Positions 1 through 5,186 of a DNA stretch of 5,367 bases are shown here, in pieces. The notes under the pieces were generated by a model. It ran no database searches. It was not told where the DNA came from and saw only the letters and a program-made list of their open reading frames with translations. How positions within the stretch are numbered: the first letter of the stretch is position 1; every line of letters starts with the position of its first letter. Source of the stretch: Haloarculaceae archaeon (GTDB lineage: Archaea > Halobacteriota > Halobacteria > Halobacteriales > Haloarculaceae); assembly GCA_028274885.1 (NCBI GenBank), contig JAQCMX010000038.1:1-5367 (forward strand). Direction: 5' to 3'. The position numbers and the translations under genes were made by a program.

Positions 1-272
1 GGACCGAGGAGATTGGCCCTGACGACCGGGATGCCAGCCTCTCTGGTCTGCCTGCACGCCACGGGATTCAGATCAGACCCCACCACCCGCGCGCCCGCCT
101 CCTCGTTAATACGGGTCCCAACGTAGCCCGATCCCGTCCCGAGATCGAGCACAACCGAGCCGTCGTCGATGGCTTCGATCGCTGTCTCCGCGAGCAAACG
201 CGAGTCCTCTGCGGGTTGGTAGACCGATCGAAGATCCCGTTTGTCGGCTAACTCCGGGCGCTCGTTGCTCAT
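1..272 (-). CDS. hemK: HemK/Mtq2-type protein (release factor) glutamine methyltransferase, N-terminal part
   Basis: The first 90 residues are in the window and the C-terminus lies beyond the left edge. Visible motifs are VYQPAEDS at residues 17-24, a signature of the archaeal/eukaryotic HemK2 (Mtq2) branch, the SAM-binding motif I LDLGTGSG at 42-49, and an acidic strand-2 end GSDLNP at 65-70. The catalytic NPPY motif would follow outside the window, so it cannot be checked. Family members methylate the Gln of the GGQ motif in the release factor (aRF1 in archaea), usually with a Trm112-like partner, in the cytoplasm. The start ATG overlaps the ksgA stop as ATGA, which fixes the start and suggests coupled translation. 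There is no Shine-Dalgarno sequence. The family assignment is firm; the exact substrate is inferred from the family. Confidence 0.9.
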   Translation of the reverse strand, partial: MSNERPELADKRDLRSVYQPAEDSRLLAETAIEAIDDGSVVLDLGTGSGYVGTRINEEAGARVVGSDLNPVACRQTREAGIPVVRANLLG

Positions 273-1189
273 TGGCCTGGCTCACCGACCTCCCAGGCGA
301 TGGTTGCGAGTCGAGCGAACGCCGCCGGCGTCAGATCCCCCGCACGTTTGTTCAGGAGGTCCTCCGGCGCTGCACCCACAGCGCTTTCGGCGTCGTCGAG
401 ACCCGAAATGTGGGTCGTGTTCCGGATGGCGTTGCGCATAGTTTTGCGCCGCTGGGTGAAAACTGCCCGGAGAAACTCCATAAAAAACGACTCGTCGGGC
501 ACCTCGTACTCGGGGTCTCTCGGGAGGGTCCGTACGACGGCACTGTCCACGGCCGGTTGTGGCTCGAACGCTTCCGGTGGGACCGGTTCGACGATCTCGA
601 CATCAGCGTAATGTCCCGCTGTGACCGAGAGTCTACTGTACTCGTCGTCGCCGGGCGCAGCCGTCATCCGCCTGGCGAACTCCTTCTGGAAGGTCAACAC
701 CATGGGTCGACCCTCGGGCAGGAGCCGGAACGCGATCTCGGAGGAGATGCCGTATGGAAGGTTCGACACGGAACAGGTAAACGCCGGTAGCGCCACGTCG
801 AGTGCATTTCCTGTGCGTACACGCAGCCTGTCGGCCGCGATTTCCGCTGCAAACTCCTCGTGCAGGAACCCGGCCAGATCTGTGTCCTGCTCGATGACCG
901 TTACCCGGTCGGCGACCGCAAGCAGTCTGTCGGTCAGTGCGCCGGTCCCTCCGCCGACTTCGAGGATGTGGCCCGTGTCGGCTCCGATGCTGGTGGCGTA
1001 GGCCGGAAGCCGGTGCAGAACGCGGTCGTCAATCAAAAAGTGCTGATCGCGACCCGGGTCCCCGCGCACGCCCGCTCGCACCCGGAGCTGGTCCGGGTCA
1101 CGGAACTCCCGCTGGTCTGGGTCGTGGGACTCCTCAGTGTCGGACTTGTCGCCTCCCGACCCCTCGTCTGGCTGGGTCCCGTTGCTCAT
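269..1189 (-). CDS. rsmA: 16S rRNA dimethyladenosine transferase KsgA/RsmA
   Basis: This is the universal SAM-dependent enzyme that dimethylates two adjacent adenines in the 3'-terminal helix 45 of 16S rRNA during small-subunit maturation. At 306 residues it carries the full motif set: DQHFLID at 48-54, motif I EVGGGTGALT at 77-86, VIEQD at 98-102, the catalytic NLPYGIS at 143-149, FQKEF at 167-171, PPEAFEPQPAVDSAVV at 204-219, and FTQRRKTMRN at 244-253 in the C-terminal domain. Residues 1-36 are an acidic, low-complexity tail rich in D, E, S and G that precedes the conserved fold. This looks like a haloarchaeal extension, and a later start cannot be fully excluded. The ATG overlaps the upstream DUF655 stop (ATGA) and the gene's own stop overlaps the hemK start (ATGA), so it is embedded in an operon. 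Confidence 0.97.
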   Translation of the reverse strand: MSNGTQPDEGSGGDKSDTEESHDPDQREFRDPDQLRVRAGVRGDPGRDQHFLIDDRVLHRLPAYATSIGADTGHILEVGGGTGALTDRLLAVADRVTVIEQDTDLAGFLHEEFAAEIAADRLRVRTGNALDVALPAFTCSVSNLPYGISSEIAFRLLPEGRPMVLTFQKEFARRMTAAPGDDEYSRLSVTAGHYADVEIVEPVPPEAFEPQPAVDSAVVRTLPRDPEYEVPDESFFMEFLRAVFTQRRKTMRNAIRNTTHISGLDDAESAVGAAPEDLLNKRAGDLTPAAFARLATIAWEVGEPGQ

Positions 1190-1767
1190 TCCTGACTGTC
1201 GTCCCGCACGAAAATACGGTACTTGAGATCGTCCTCGCGCAGTTCTTCGATGATCCGCTTGACGAGTACCTCCTGTGCATCGTGGAGCCCGTCGATGCGT
1301 GACTCCAGGTCGTCGAACCCCTCGAATGGGGTTCGCTTGCGTTCGTCCAGGATATTGTTTCTGAGTTTCTTCCCGATTCCCGGGAGGAGGTTCAGTTGGT
1401 GGAGACGCAGGGTGATCGGTTGTGCGTCGTTGTAGAAATCGACGAACCGTTGTTGTTCGTCCTCGACGAGATCCTCGATAACGTATTCGAGTTCGGAACT
1501 GGCGCCGCCTGAAAGATCGTCGTAGCCGATTGCGTTCGTTCGGTCGATATCCGAGGTACTGTAGACGTCGATCTCGTCGCCGATCGTGACGTCGGCGTCG
1601 GGATCTAAAGCGAGTTCATACAGTGAAAATTCGGCGGTATCGAGCGCATACGCGAGCGGCTCCTTTTGATACTGCGGGCGGTCGTCTTCAGTCCGGCCGT
1701 GTGGGAGAAAATCGAGCACCACGGCTGTTCCCTGCTCCGACGTCTCGTCGCTGTCGTCATCGCTCAT
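1186..1767 (-). CDS. DUF655 family protein with helix-hairpin-helix motif
   Basis: This 193-residue acidic protein matches the archaeal DUF655 family, which sits between the Rpo4 gene and ksgA in many archaea. The N-terminal half (about 15-75) looks like a small beta domain: AVVLDFLPHG at 15-24, then YQKEPLAYALDTAEFSLYEL at 33-52. The C-terminal half contains a helix-hairpin-helix, LLPGIGKKL at 127-135, followed by KRTPFEGFDDL at 144-154. HhH motifs contact the nucleic-acid backbone without sequence specificity, so an RNA- or DNA-binding role linked to ribosome or tRNA biology is plausible, but no reaction is established. The start ATG precedes an acidic MSDDDSDE stretch. The gene overlaps ksgA by ATGA downstream and is separated from rpoF upstream by about 158 bp, so it may also have its own promoter. 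Confidence 0.93.
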   Translation of the reverse strand: MSDDDSDETSEQGTAVVLDFLPHGRTEDDRPQYQKEPLAYALDTAEFSLYELALDPDADVTIGDEIDVYSTSDIDRTNAIGYDDLSGGASSELEYVIEDLVEDEQQRFVDFYNDAQPITLRLHQLNLLPGIGKKLRNNILDERKRTPFEGFDDLESRIDGLHDAQEVLVKRIIEELREDDLKYRIFVRDDSQE

Positions 1768-1925
1768 GTGTTGTGGGTACGGGTACCGGTTACGTGAATG
1801 TTGCCCCGTTGTCCTTCACTCGGTGTGGGTCCCTCACACAAGCCTGCTTTGCCCGACCAGTACCGGTACAGTCCGGCCGAAGGGACACGGAACGGCTGGG
1901 AGGCAAGGGCAACCACAGAACGGGG
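1768..1925. other. Intergenic gap with small palindromes between rpoF and DUF655
   Basis: No protein-like frame is visible here. The stretch holds a perfect 10-bp palindrome GTACCGGTAC at 1860-1869, a related GTACCGGT at 1783-1790, and a hairpin at 1823-1839 (GTGTGGG, loop TCC, CTCACAC, with one G-T pair). I see no convincing TATA box at the right distance from the DUF655 start. It could be an untranslated operon spacer, a processing site or a binding site; the sequence does not decide. Confidence 0.35.
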
Positions 1926-2282
1926 TCAGATATACTGTTTGACCACGTTCAGAATCTCGTCGAGCTCTTCGCCCGACAGCGAGAACCGCTCCTGTGCGTA
2001 CAGGGAGCGGAGTTCGTCCCTGTCCTGTGGGCGCAGATCGACAATCTTGTAGGCCGTCTTTTCGTCGACTTTCTCCAGTTCGAGCAGTTCCGCGACGAAC
2101 GCCCGGGACTGCTCGGTGTCGAGATACGCGAAGGTATTGACGTGTTCGATCGCTCGTGAGAGTTCGTATCTCATATCCCGATCCTCGTCGGCCACCCGCT
2201 CCTGTTCGAGGCTCTCGAGGATCTCTTTCGTTTCTGCAACGGTCAGATACTCCTCGTCGACCTTTTCTTTGAATATTGTCAT
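1926..2282 (-). CDS. rpoF: DNA-directed RNA polymerase subunit Rpo4/F (Rpb4 homolog)
   Basis: At 118 residues this is the usual size for archaeal RpoF. It begins [21 protein letters not shown], the N-terminal tip region that docks on the partner Rpo7 (RpoE). It continues into an all-helical HRDC-like domain, with the recognisable segments [16 protein letters not shown] at 47-62 and [20 protein letters not shown] at 72-91, the latter being the family's best conserved stretch. The Rpo4/7 stalk binds nascent RNA and assists initiation, processivity and termination. The start is fixed by the ATGA overlap with the L21e stop, so the two are probably translated together, linking polymerase and ribosomal protein synthesis. 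The order L21e-rpoF-DUF655-ksgA is common in archaea, which supports the call. Confidence 0.96.
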   Translation of the reverse strand: MTIFKEKVDEEYLTVAETKEILESLEQERVADEDRDMRYELSRAIEHVNTFAYLDTEQSRAFVAELLELEKVDEKTAYKIVDLRPQDRDELRSLYAQERFSLSGEELDEILNVVKQYI

Positions 2283-2569
2283 TCCTGGGTGGTCAGGTGT
2301 GCGGCCTTTGCGATAATGGTCTTTTCCTTGCCGCCGTCGGTGATCGAAATCTTATATGCATCGCCCTGTTCCCCGCAGATCTCGCCGGTCTGGCCGTCGA
2401 AACGCGGGTGGTATCGTCCGTCCTGGACGCTGGGATCGATCTTGAGGTGGACCTTCTCGCCCGTCTCGAATGCTGTGACCGAGCGCTGGGGTGGGGAGGT
2501 CCCGCGCTCGCGTGCGTCGTTTTGTAACTTGTGCCGGGTCCCTTGCTGTGGTCCGTTTGATTTGGGCAT
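2279..2569 (-). CDS. rpl21e: 50S ribosomal protein L21e
   Basis: The 96-residue product is a typical archaeal L21e, a large-subunit protein shared with eukaryotes and absent from bacteria. Visible family features are the N-terminal [15 protein letters not shown], the beta-barrel strand [15 protein letters not shown] at 37-51, and the signature [14 protein letters not shown] at 51-64. [17 protein letters not shown] follows at 69-85. It is the first gene of the cluster: nothing upstream is close enough on this strand except the glmM-like gene, which ends 144 bp away. A TATA-like box lies 28-35 bp upstream of the ATG, so the mRNA is probably nearly leaderless. Its stop overlaps the rpoF start as ATGA. 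Confidence 0.96.
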   Translation of the reverse strand: MPKSNGPQQGTRHKLQNDARERGTSPPQRSVTAFETGEKVHLKIDPSVQDGRYHPRFDGQTGEICGEQGDAYKISITDGGKEKTIIAKAAHLTTQE

Positions 2570-2596
2570 TTATATGTACGGATAATCCGGTCCAAG

Positions 2597-2604
2597 TTAT
2601 AAAA
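2597..2604 (-). promoter_or_regulatory. TATA-box for the L21e-rpoF operon
   Basis: On the minus strand the sequence reads TTTTATAA, 28-35 bp upstream of the L21e ATG. Archaeal TATA boxes are centred about 24-28 bp before the transcription start, so the predicted transcript would begin within roughly 5-8 nt of the start codon, as is usual in haloarchaea. A second AT-rich run (ATATAAATG) abuts the start codon itself and is too close to act as the TATA box. Confidence 0.6.
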
Positions 2605-2629
2605 CGTGCGTTCCAGCTTCGGTACGATG

Positions 2630-2645
2630 TTACAGCCAACAGTAT
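2630..2645 (-). repeat. Solo copy of the 16-bp repeat ATACTGTTGGCTGTAA upstream of L21e promoter
   Basis: Read on the minus strand this is ATACTGTTGGCTGTAA, identical over 16 bp to the two inverted ends of the element at 4591-4667. It shares a 17th base (C) with the left one. It sits 26 bp upstream of the L21e TATA box and has no inverted partner nearby. It may be a relic terminal repeat of a mobile element or a protein-binding site; its outer bases TAC.G....C.GTA form a weak dyad. Confidence 0.75.
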
Positions 2646-2713
2646 CACATGAGAGGTGTATCATATCTCCAGGGCGGTCGTGCTAGTTTGCCAATCGTTA
2701 TCGTGGGACGGGA

Positions 2714-4081
2714 TCAGGACTCGACTGCGGCTTCAACCTCGCTGATGACCTCGTCGAGGAACTGATTGATCCTTTCGCTTTCGGCGTACACCCGCACGTA
2801 CGGTTCGGTCCCGCTGGGGCGTACGAGCGTCCACGACCCGTCTGGGAGGGTCAGACGGACACCGTGTTCGGTTCGGACAGTCGCATCCGGGAAAGCCCGT
2901 GGCAGCGCCGACCCGAGTCGGTTCATGACCGTTTCCTTCCGCTCGTCTGGGCAGGTGATGCTTTCCTTTCGGTAGGGTAACTCCGTCACGGGCGCTCGGA
3001 GGCTGTCAAGCCCGTCGGCGGCCACAAGACGGGTAAACACTGCTGCGGATGCGACACCATCGATCCACCCACCCAACCGGGGATGCACGTGTTTCCAGGG
3101 TTCGGCTGCGAAGGCGACCGAACCCCCTTCGGCACGAACGCGTGCGATCCCCTCGTGGAGCGCCCCTAACCGGACGCGTTCGACCCGACCACCGGCGGCC
3201 CGAACCTGCTCGTCGATCCGGGCTGAGGCATTCGGTGTCGTGACAACGACCGGACTGTCCGTGTCACACTCCCGTGTGAAGTATGCTGCCAGAATCGCGA
3301 GCACGGTGTCTTCGTGAACGACCGTGCCATCGGCATCGAGGATCACAATACGGTCGGCGTCACCATCGTGACCGATACCGAGCGTTGCGGACCCATCTGC
3401 GACGAAATGTCGAAGATCCCCGAGCGTCTCGGCGGTCGGTTTACTCCCCCGGGCCGTGAACTGACCGTCGACGTTGGCGTTTAGCGCCCGAACGTCGACG
3501 TCGAGTGTACGGAGGACCTGCGGTGTCGCCAGACTCGCCATCCCACCGCCGCAGTCGACGGCGACGGTGAGATGGTTCGGGTTGGACCCATGCTCTTTGG
3601 CGTAGGCTGTGACCGCCTTCCGGTAGGTGTCGAGTGGCTCCAAACGCGTTGTTGTCCCCCACTCGTTCCACGGGGCCGTGTCGCAACCCTCGGAGACCCG
3701 ACGCTCTATGCGCCGTTCGGCCGGGCGGTCGAACTCACAGCCGTCGACAAATAGTTTGATCCCGTTGTCCGCCGGGGGGTTGTGACTCGCTGTGAGCACG
3801 ACACCGTACCGTCCCTGCGAGGCGTGCGCGAGAGCGGGCGTTGGTAGCTGTCCGGCCCTGAGAACGTCGACACCGGCGCTTGTCACCCCCGCTTCCACGG
3901 CGGCGGCCAGCGTTGCTCCTGTCTCGCGCCCATCGCGGGCGAGGACGACCTCGGGGGCCTCTGGTGCCGAGTGCTCGCCCCCGCGGATTTCCTGGCCGAC
4001 AGCACGTCCGACAGTGAGGGCGAGACTGGGCGTGATCTCTGTGACCGGACCGCGGATCCCTGCGGTCCCGAATAGATCCAT
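2714..4081 (-). CDS. glmM: Alpha-D-phosphohexomutase family protein (phosphoglucosamine mutase-like)
   Basis: The 455-residue product has the four-domain phosphohexomutase plan. It starts DLFGTAGIRGPV. The active-site loop LTASHNP at 96-102 carries the phosphoserine at Ser99, the Mg2+ loop DGDADR is at 239-244, and the C-terminal phosphate-binding loop RPSGTEP is at 421-427. The sugar-recognition loop is unusual: AAEPWKHVHP at 325-334 instead of the common GEXSGH type, followed by LGGWIDGV. These enzymes interconvert hexose-6- and -1-phosphates for nucleotide-sugar synthesis (S-layer glycosylation, polysaccharides). Which sugar is used here is uncertain, so the symbol is a family label. The open frame continues upstream to an ATG at 4177, but the family begins at the M before DLFGTAGIRG, so I start at 4081. 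The gene is divergent from the small membrane protein gene at 4168. Confidence 0.93.
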   Translation of the reverse strand: MDLFGTAGIRGPVTEITPSLALTVGRAVGQEIRGGEHSAPEAPEVVLARDGRETGATLAAAVEAGVTSAGVDVLRAGQLPTPALAHASQGRYGVVLTASHNPPADNGIKLFVDGCEFDRPAERRIERRVSEGCDTAPWNEWGTTTRLEPLDTYRKAVTAYAKEHGSNPNHLTVAVDCGGGMASLATPQVLRTLDVDVRALNANVDGQFTARGSKPTAETLGDLRHFVADGSATLGIGHDGDADRIVILDADGTVVHEDTVLAILAAYFTRECDTDSPVVVTTPNASARIDEQVRAAGGRVERVRLGALHEGIARVRAEGGSVAFAAEPWKHVHPRLGGWIDGVASAAVFTRLVAADGLDSLRAPVTELPYRKESITCPDERKETVMNRLGSALPRAFPDATVRTEHGVRLTLPDGSWTLVRPSGTEPYVRVYAESERINQFLDEVISEVEAAVES

Positions 4082-4167
4082 GACTGGTGATTTTACATGC
4101 GGCCATTTGATTGCTGCGGACGGCAGCGGGAGACAGATACATGAGGTGCTTGCCCTAAGATGTGTTG
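4082..4167. promoter_or_regulatory. Divergent intergenic region between the phosphohexomutase and a small membrane protein gene
   Basis: These 86 bp must hold the promoters of both divergent genes if each is expressed on its own. The only AT-rich candidates are AATCAAATG (minus strand, 4104-4112), about 27 bp before the phosphohexomutase ATG, and AGATACAT (plus strand, 4135-4142), about 29 bp before the ATG at 4168. Both are poor matches to TTTAWA-type boxes but are at the right spacing for leaderless transcripts. Confidence 0.3.
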
Positions 4168-4401
4168 ATGCCGTCACCGCCTACGCTGTTGCGTGCGGGT
4201 GCAGTCTTGAGTGCTCTCGCCGGTCTTGTCCATCTCATCGTCCCGGGCCGACTTCTCAAACTCGCTAGCTGGAGTTACGAAAACGTGCTAGCTGTCCAGT
4301 TCCAACCCCGCGAAAACGCAACACGACGTGTCCGTCTCGTTGGGACTGCGATGATTGTTTTCGCTCCGGTGTTGACCCGTCTTGCCGCGTGGATGGAGTG
4401 A
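4168..4401 (+). CDS. Small two-helix membrane protein, conserved-looking hypothetical
   Basis: From the ATG the product has 77 residues; GTG at 4162 and TTG at 4165 in the same frame are alternatives. Two hydrophobic segments are visible: residues 6-27 (roughly TLLRAGAVLSALAGLVHLIVPG) and about 57-75 (VGTAMIVFAPVLTRLAAW). Between them is a polar loop with SWSYENVLAVQFQPRENATRRVR, whose basic residues just before helix 2 look constrained. The shape resembles short uncharacterised haloarchaeal membrane proteins, but I cannot name a family. The gene is divergent from the phosphohexomutase and followed only by degenerate DNA. Frames on the opposite strand over this interval lack protein-like composition. 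No function is proposed. Confidence 0.65.
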   Translation: MPSPPTLLRAGAVLSALAGLVHLIVPGRLLKLASWSYENVLAVQFQPRENATRRVRLVGTAMIVFAPVLTRLAAWME

Positions 4402-4405
4402 ATTC

Positions 4406-4720
4406 GTGCCAACAGGCAGTTCTGATCGGTACGTTCCAGTCAGGGGTTCGAAAGTCGACCTGAGCCGGTATGAACCGTTCAATCTCGAAGTGGTAGCCAA
4501 ACGAATTGAAGCGTCGGTCTGGGTGAAGCAGAGACAGTGACAAAAGCGGCTTTGAAGTGACCTCTGATAGCGATTATTGCGGTACTTCTCATACTGTTGG
4601 CTGTAACTGATCTACGATACTCGCCACCACGTGGCGAAATTCTTGAAGAACTTACAGCCAACAGTATTACGCTGGACTCGTGGTTTGATCCACCTGCCAA
4701 TACACAGACAGGTACCGCCG
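4406..4720 (+). pseudogene. Possible decayed membrane-protein gene in two frames
   Basis: Two adjoining plus-strand frames look protein-like but neither is a complete gene. The frame at 4406-4540 gives RYVPVRGSKVDLSRYEPF, then NLEVVAKRIEASV, and stops at 4538-4540. A second frame reads SVGLGEAETVTKAALK from about 4510, hits TGA at 4558-4560, and resumes as LIAIIAVLLILLAVTDLRY, a convincing transmembrane segment, then GEILEELTANSITLDSWF. One frameshift near 4515 and one Trp-to-stop-like change would join them. No family is recognised. The stretch has lower third-position GC than the genes to the left. It also overlaps the 77-bp inverted-repeat element, so the reading may be fortuitous. Confidence 0.25.
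4591..4667. mobile_element. 77-bp symmetric element with 16-bp terminal inverted repeats (MITE-like)
   Basis: The left end ATACTGTTGGCTGTAA (4591-4606) and the right end (4652-4667) are perfect inverted copies. At the exact centre (position 4629) is a 7-bp hairpin, TCGCCAC-CAC-GTGGCGA (4621-4637), and the two 14-bp arms between hairpin and ends are equal in length. The whole is therefore an imperfect 77-bp palindrome. It encodes nothing of its own, and no clear target-site duplication flanks it (left ...CTTCTC, right TACGCT...). A third copy of the end sequence lies at 2630-2645. This fits a miniature inverted-repeat element or palindromic repeat. I do not recognise the parent insertion sequence. 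The ACTGTTG core recalls IS6-type ends, but that is weak. Confidence 0.6.
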
Positions 4721-4730
4721 CTTCGCTGTC

Positions 4731-4736
4731 AAAAAA
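4731..4736 (-). terminator. T6 tract, candidate archaeal terminator on the minus strand
   Basis: On the minus strand GACTTTTTTGAC follows about 34 nt after the end of the tnpB-like remnant and its stem-loop. Archaeal termination often needs only a T-rich tract, so transcripts arriving from the right could end here. Nothing else in the stretch supports it. Confidence 0.3.
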
Positions 4737-4764
4737 GTCTTCATGTGAACAGGCGGCCTCCAGT

Positions 4765-4827
4765 GTGAACTACCCTGCCCTACCGCGCTCGGGGCTACTC
4801 GCCCCTCGCTTGTTGAGGACAGGGCTT
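4765..4827 (-). ncRNA. TnpB-type 3' end stem-loop, copy A (omega/guide-RNA scaffold relic)
   Basis: CCCTG (4773-4777) pairs with CAGGG (4820-4824) and CCT (4779-4781) with AGG (4816-4818), across one mismatch. Inside is a second stem, GGGGC-TACTC-GCCCC (4791-4805). On the minus strand the motif reads CCCTGTCCTCAA...AGCGAG...GCGAGTAG, and then GGGTAGTTCAC after the stem. That is the arrangement I associate with the right ends of haloarchaeal IS200/IS605-family tnpB elements, where the RNA scaffold and transposon end coincide. A related copy lies at 5119-5181 in the same orientation. Confidence 0.4.
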
Positions 4828-5006
4828 TCTGTTTCTGTGTCGGAATTTATACCCGACGTGGACACAGGGATGCCAGACTCCGCAGGCGAGTCCCCTTTAT
4901 AGGCGGTTTGGAGTGTCCCACTCCTACCGGACGGACACTCGACCACAACCGACAGTGCGCGTTCTCGTCGTCGTTCGAAAGACTCCGTCTTTCGTGATGA
5001 CGAAAA
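4770..5006 (-). pseudogene. Remnant of an IS200/IS605-type TnpB C-terminal tail
   Basis: A 78-codon minus-strand frame without an initiation ATG runs between a TGA and a TAG. Its second half, SGTLQTAYKGDSPAESGIPV followed by STSGINSDTETESPVLNKRG, resembles the low-complexity Ser/Pro/Glu tails that follow the zinc finger in haloarchaeal TnpB (OrfB) proteins. A neighbouring frame just upstream encodes RPVGVGHS near 4910-4930, which recalls the PVGV-RLNSGTL segment of such tails, so a frameshift is likely. The RuvC core and zinc finger are absent. The frame ends inside the stem-loop at 4773-4824, as expected for a tnpB whose 3' end overlaps its own RNA element. The family call rests on remembered tail patterns, not on an alignment. 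Confidence 0.4.
4911..4940. repeat. Hairpin with 8-bp perfect stem
   Basis: GAGTGTCC (4911-4918) and GGACACTC (4933-4940) are perfect inverted copies around a 14-nt loop. It is the first of a run of hairpins extending to 5049 in otherwise gene-free DNA. Confidence 0.6.
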
Positions 5007-5049
5007 TCACAGATTTTCGAACCACGCTTGAACACCATCGCAAGCGTGG
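4973..5049. repeat. Tandem run of three perfect hairpins with an alternative outer stem
   Basis: Three stem-loops follow each other: CGAAAGAC-TCC-GTCTTTCG (4976-4994), CGAAAATC-ACA-GATTTTCG (5001-5019), and CCACGCTTG (5022-5030) pairing with CAAGCGTGG (5041-5049) over a 10-nt loop. The first two can also refold: GTTCGAAA (4973-4980) pairs with TTTCGAAC (5015-5022), enclosing TTTCGT-GATG-ACGAAA (4990-5005). Such mutually exclusive hairpins could be subterminal palindromes of an IS200/IS605-type end or a structured RNA. No intact ORF uses this stretch. Confidence 0.6.
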
Positions 5050-5118
5050 CGAGCATCGTACTACCGGTTTCGACCGCAGGGGTAGTAAGGCCATGCGCAG
5101 TGAAAGTGAAACAATGAC

Positions 5119-5181
5119 GGCGCTGTATCCCCTTCCTACTCGCTCCCGTCGGTCGCTGCTTGAGGAAGGGGGCTTAGCGCC
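5119..5181 (-). ncRNA. TnpB-type 3' end stem-loop, copy B, just downstream of the DUF63-like gene
   Basis: A strong two-part stem: GGCGCT (5119-5124) pairs with AGCGCC (5176-5181) and CCCCTTCCT (5129-5137) pairs perfectly with AGGAAGGGG (5163-5171), with 4-nt internal loops on each side. On the minus strand it shares TCCTCAA...AGCGA...GCGAGTAG with copy A, in the same order. It begins 5 nt after the stop codon of the membrane protein gene, so it could also act as an RNA 3'-end structure for that transcript. The mobile-element origin is inferred from the similarity to copy A. Confidence 0.4.
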
Positions 5182-5186
5182 TGTAA

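Noticed and set aside
272..790. Long plus-strand open frame (172 codons)
   Set aside because: It lies antisense to ksgA, whose motifs are complete. The frame is a by-product of high GC.
2630..2645. TrmB-type operator
   Set aside because: The left half TACT fits, but the right half is TGTA rather than GAGTA and the spacing differs, so the known haloarchaeal motif is not matched.
4082..4177. N-terminal extension of the phosphohexomutase to an ATG at 4177
   Set aside because: The extra 32 residues (including CICLPLPSAA) match no part of the family, while the fold clearly begins at MDLFGTAGIRG. The extension would also overlap the divergent small gene.
4265..4543. Minus-strand frame beginning MSLSLLHPD
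   Set aside because: It overlaps the small membrane gene antisense. The part outside it (4402-4543) shows no recognisable domain and is less protein-like than the plus frame.
4597..4902. Plus-strand frame of 101 codons as a real gene
   Set aside because: Only its first third is protein-like, and it lacks a good start. The rest reads antisense through the tnpB-like 3' end and its stem-loop.
4973..5049. CRISPR-like array
   Set aside because: The hairpins differ in sequence and there are no direct repeats separated by unique spacers.
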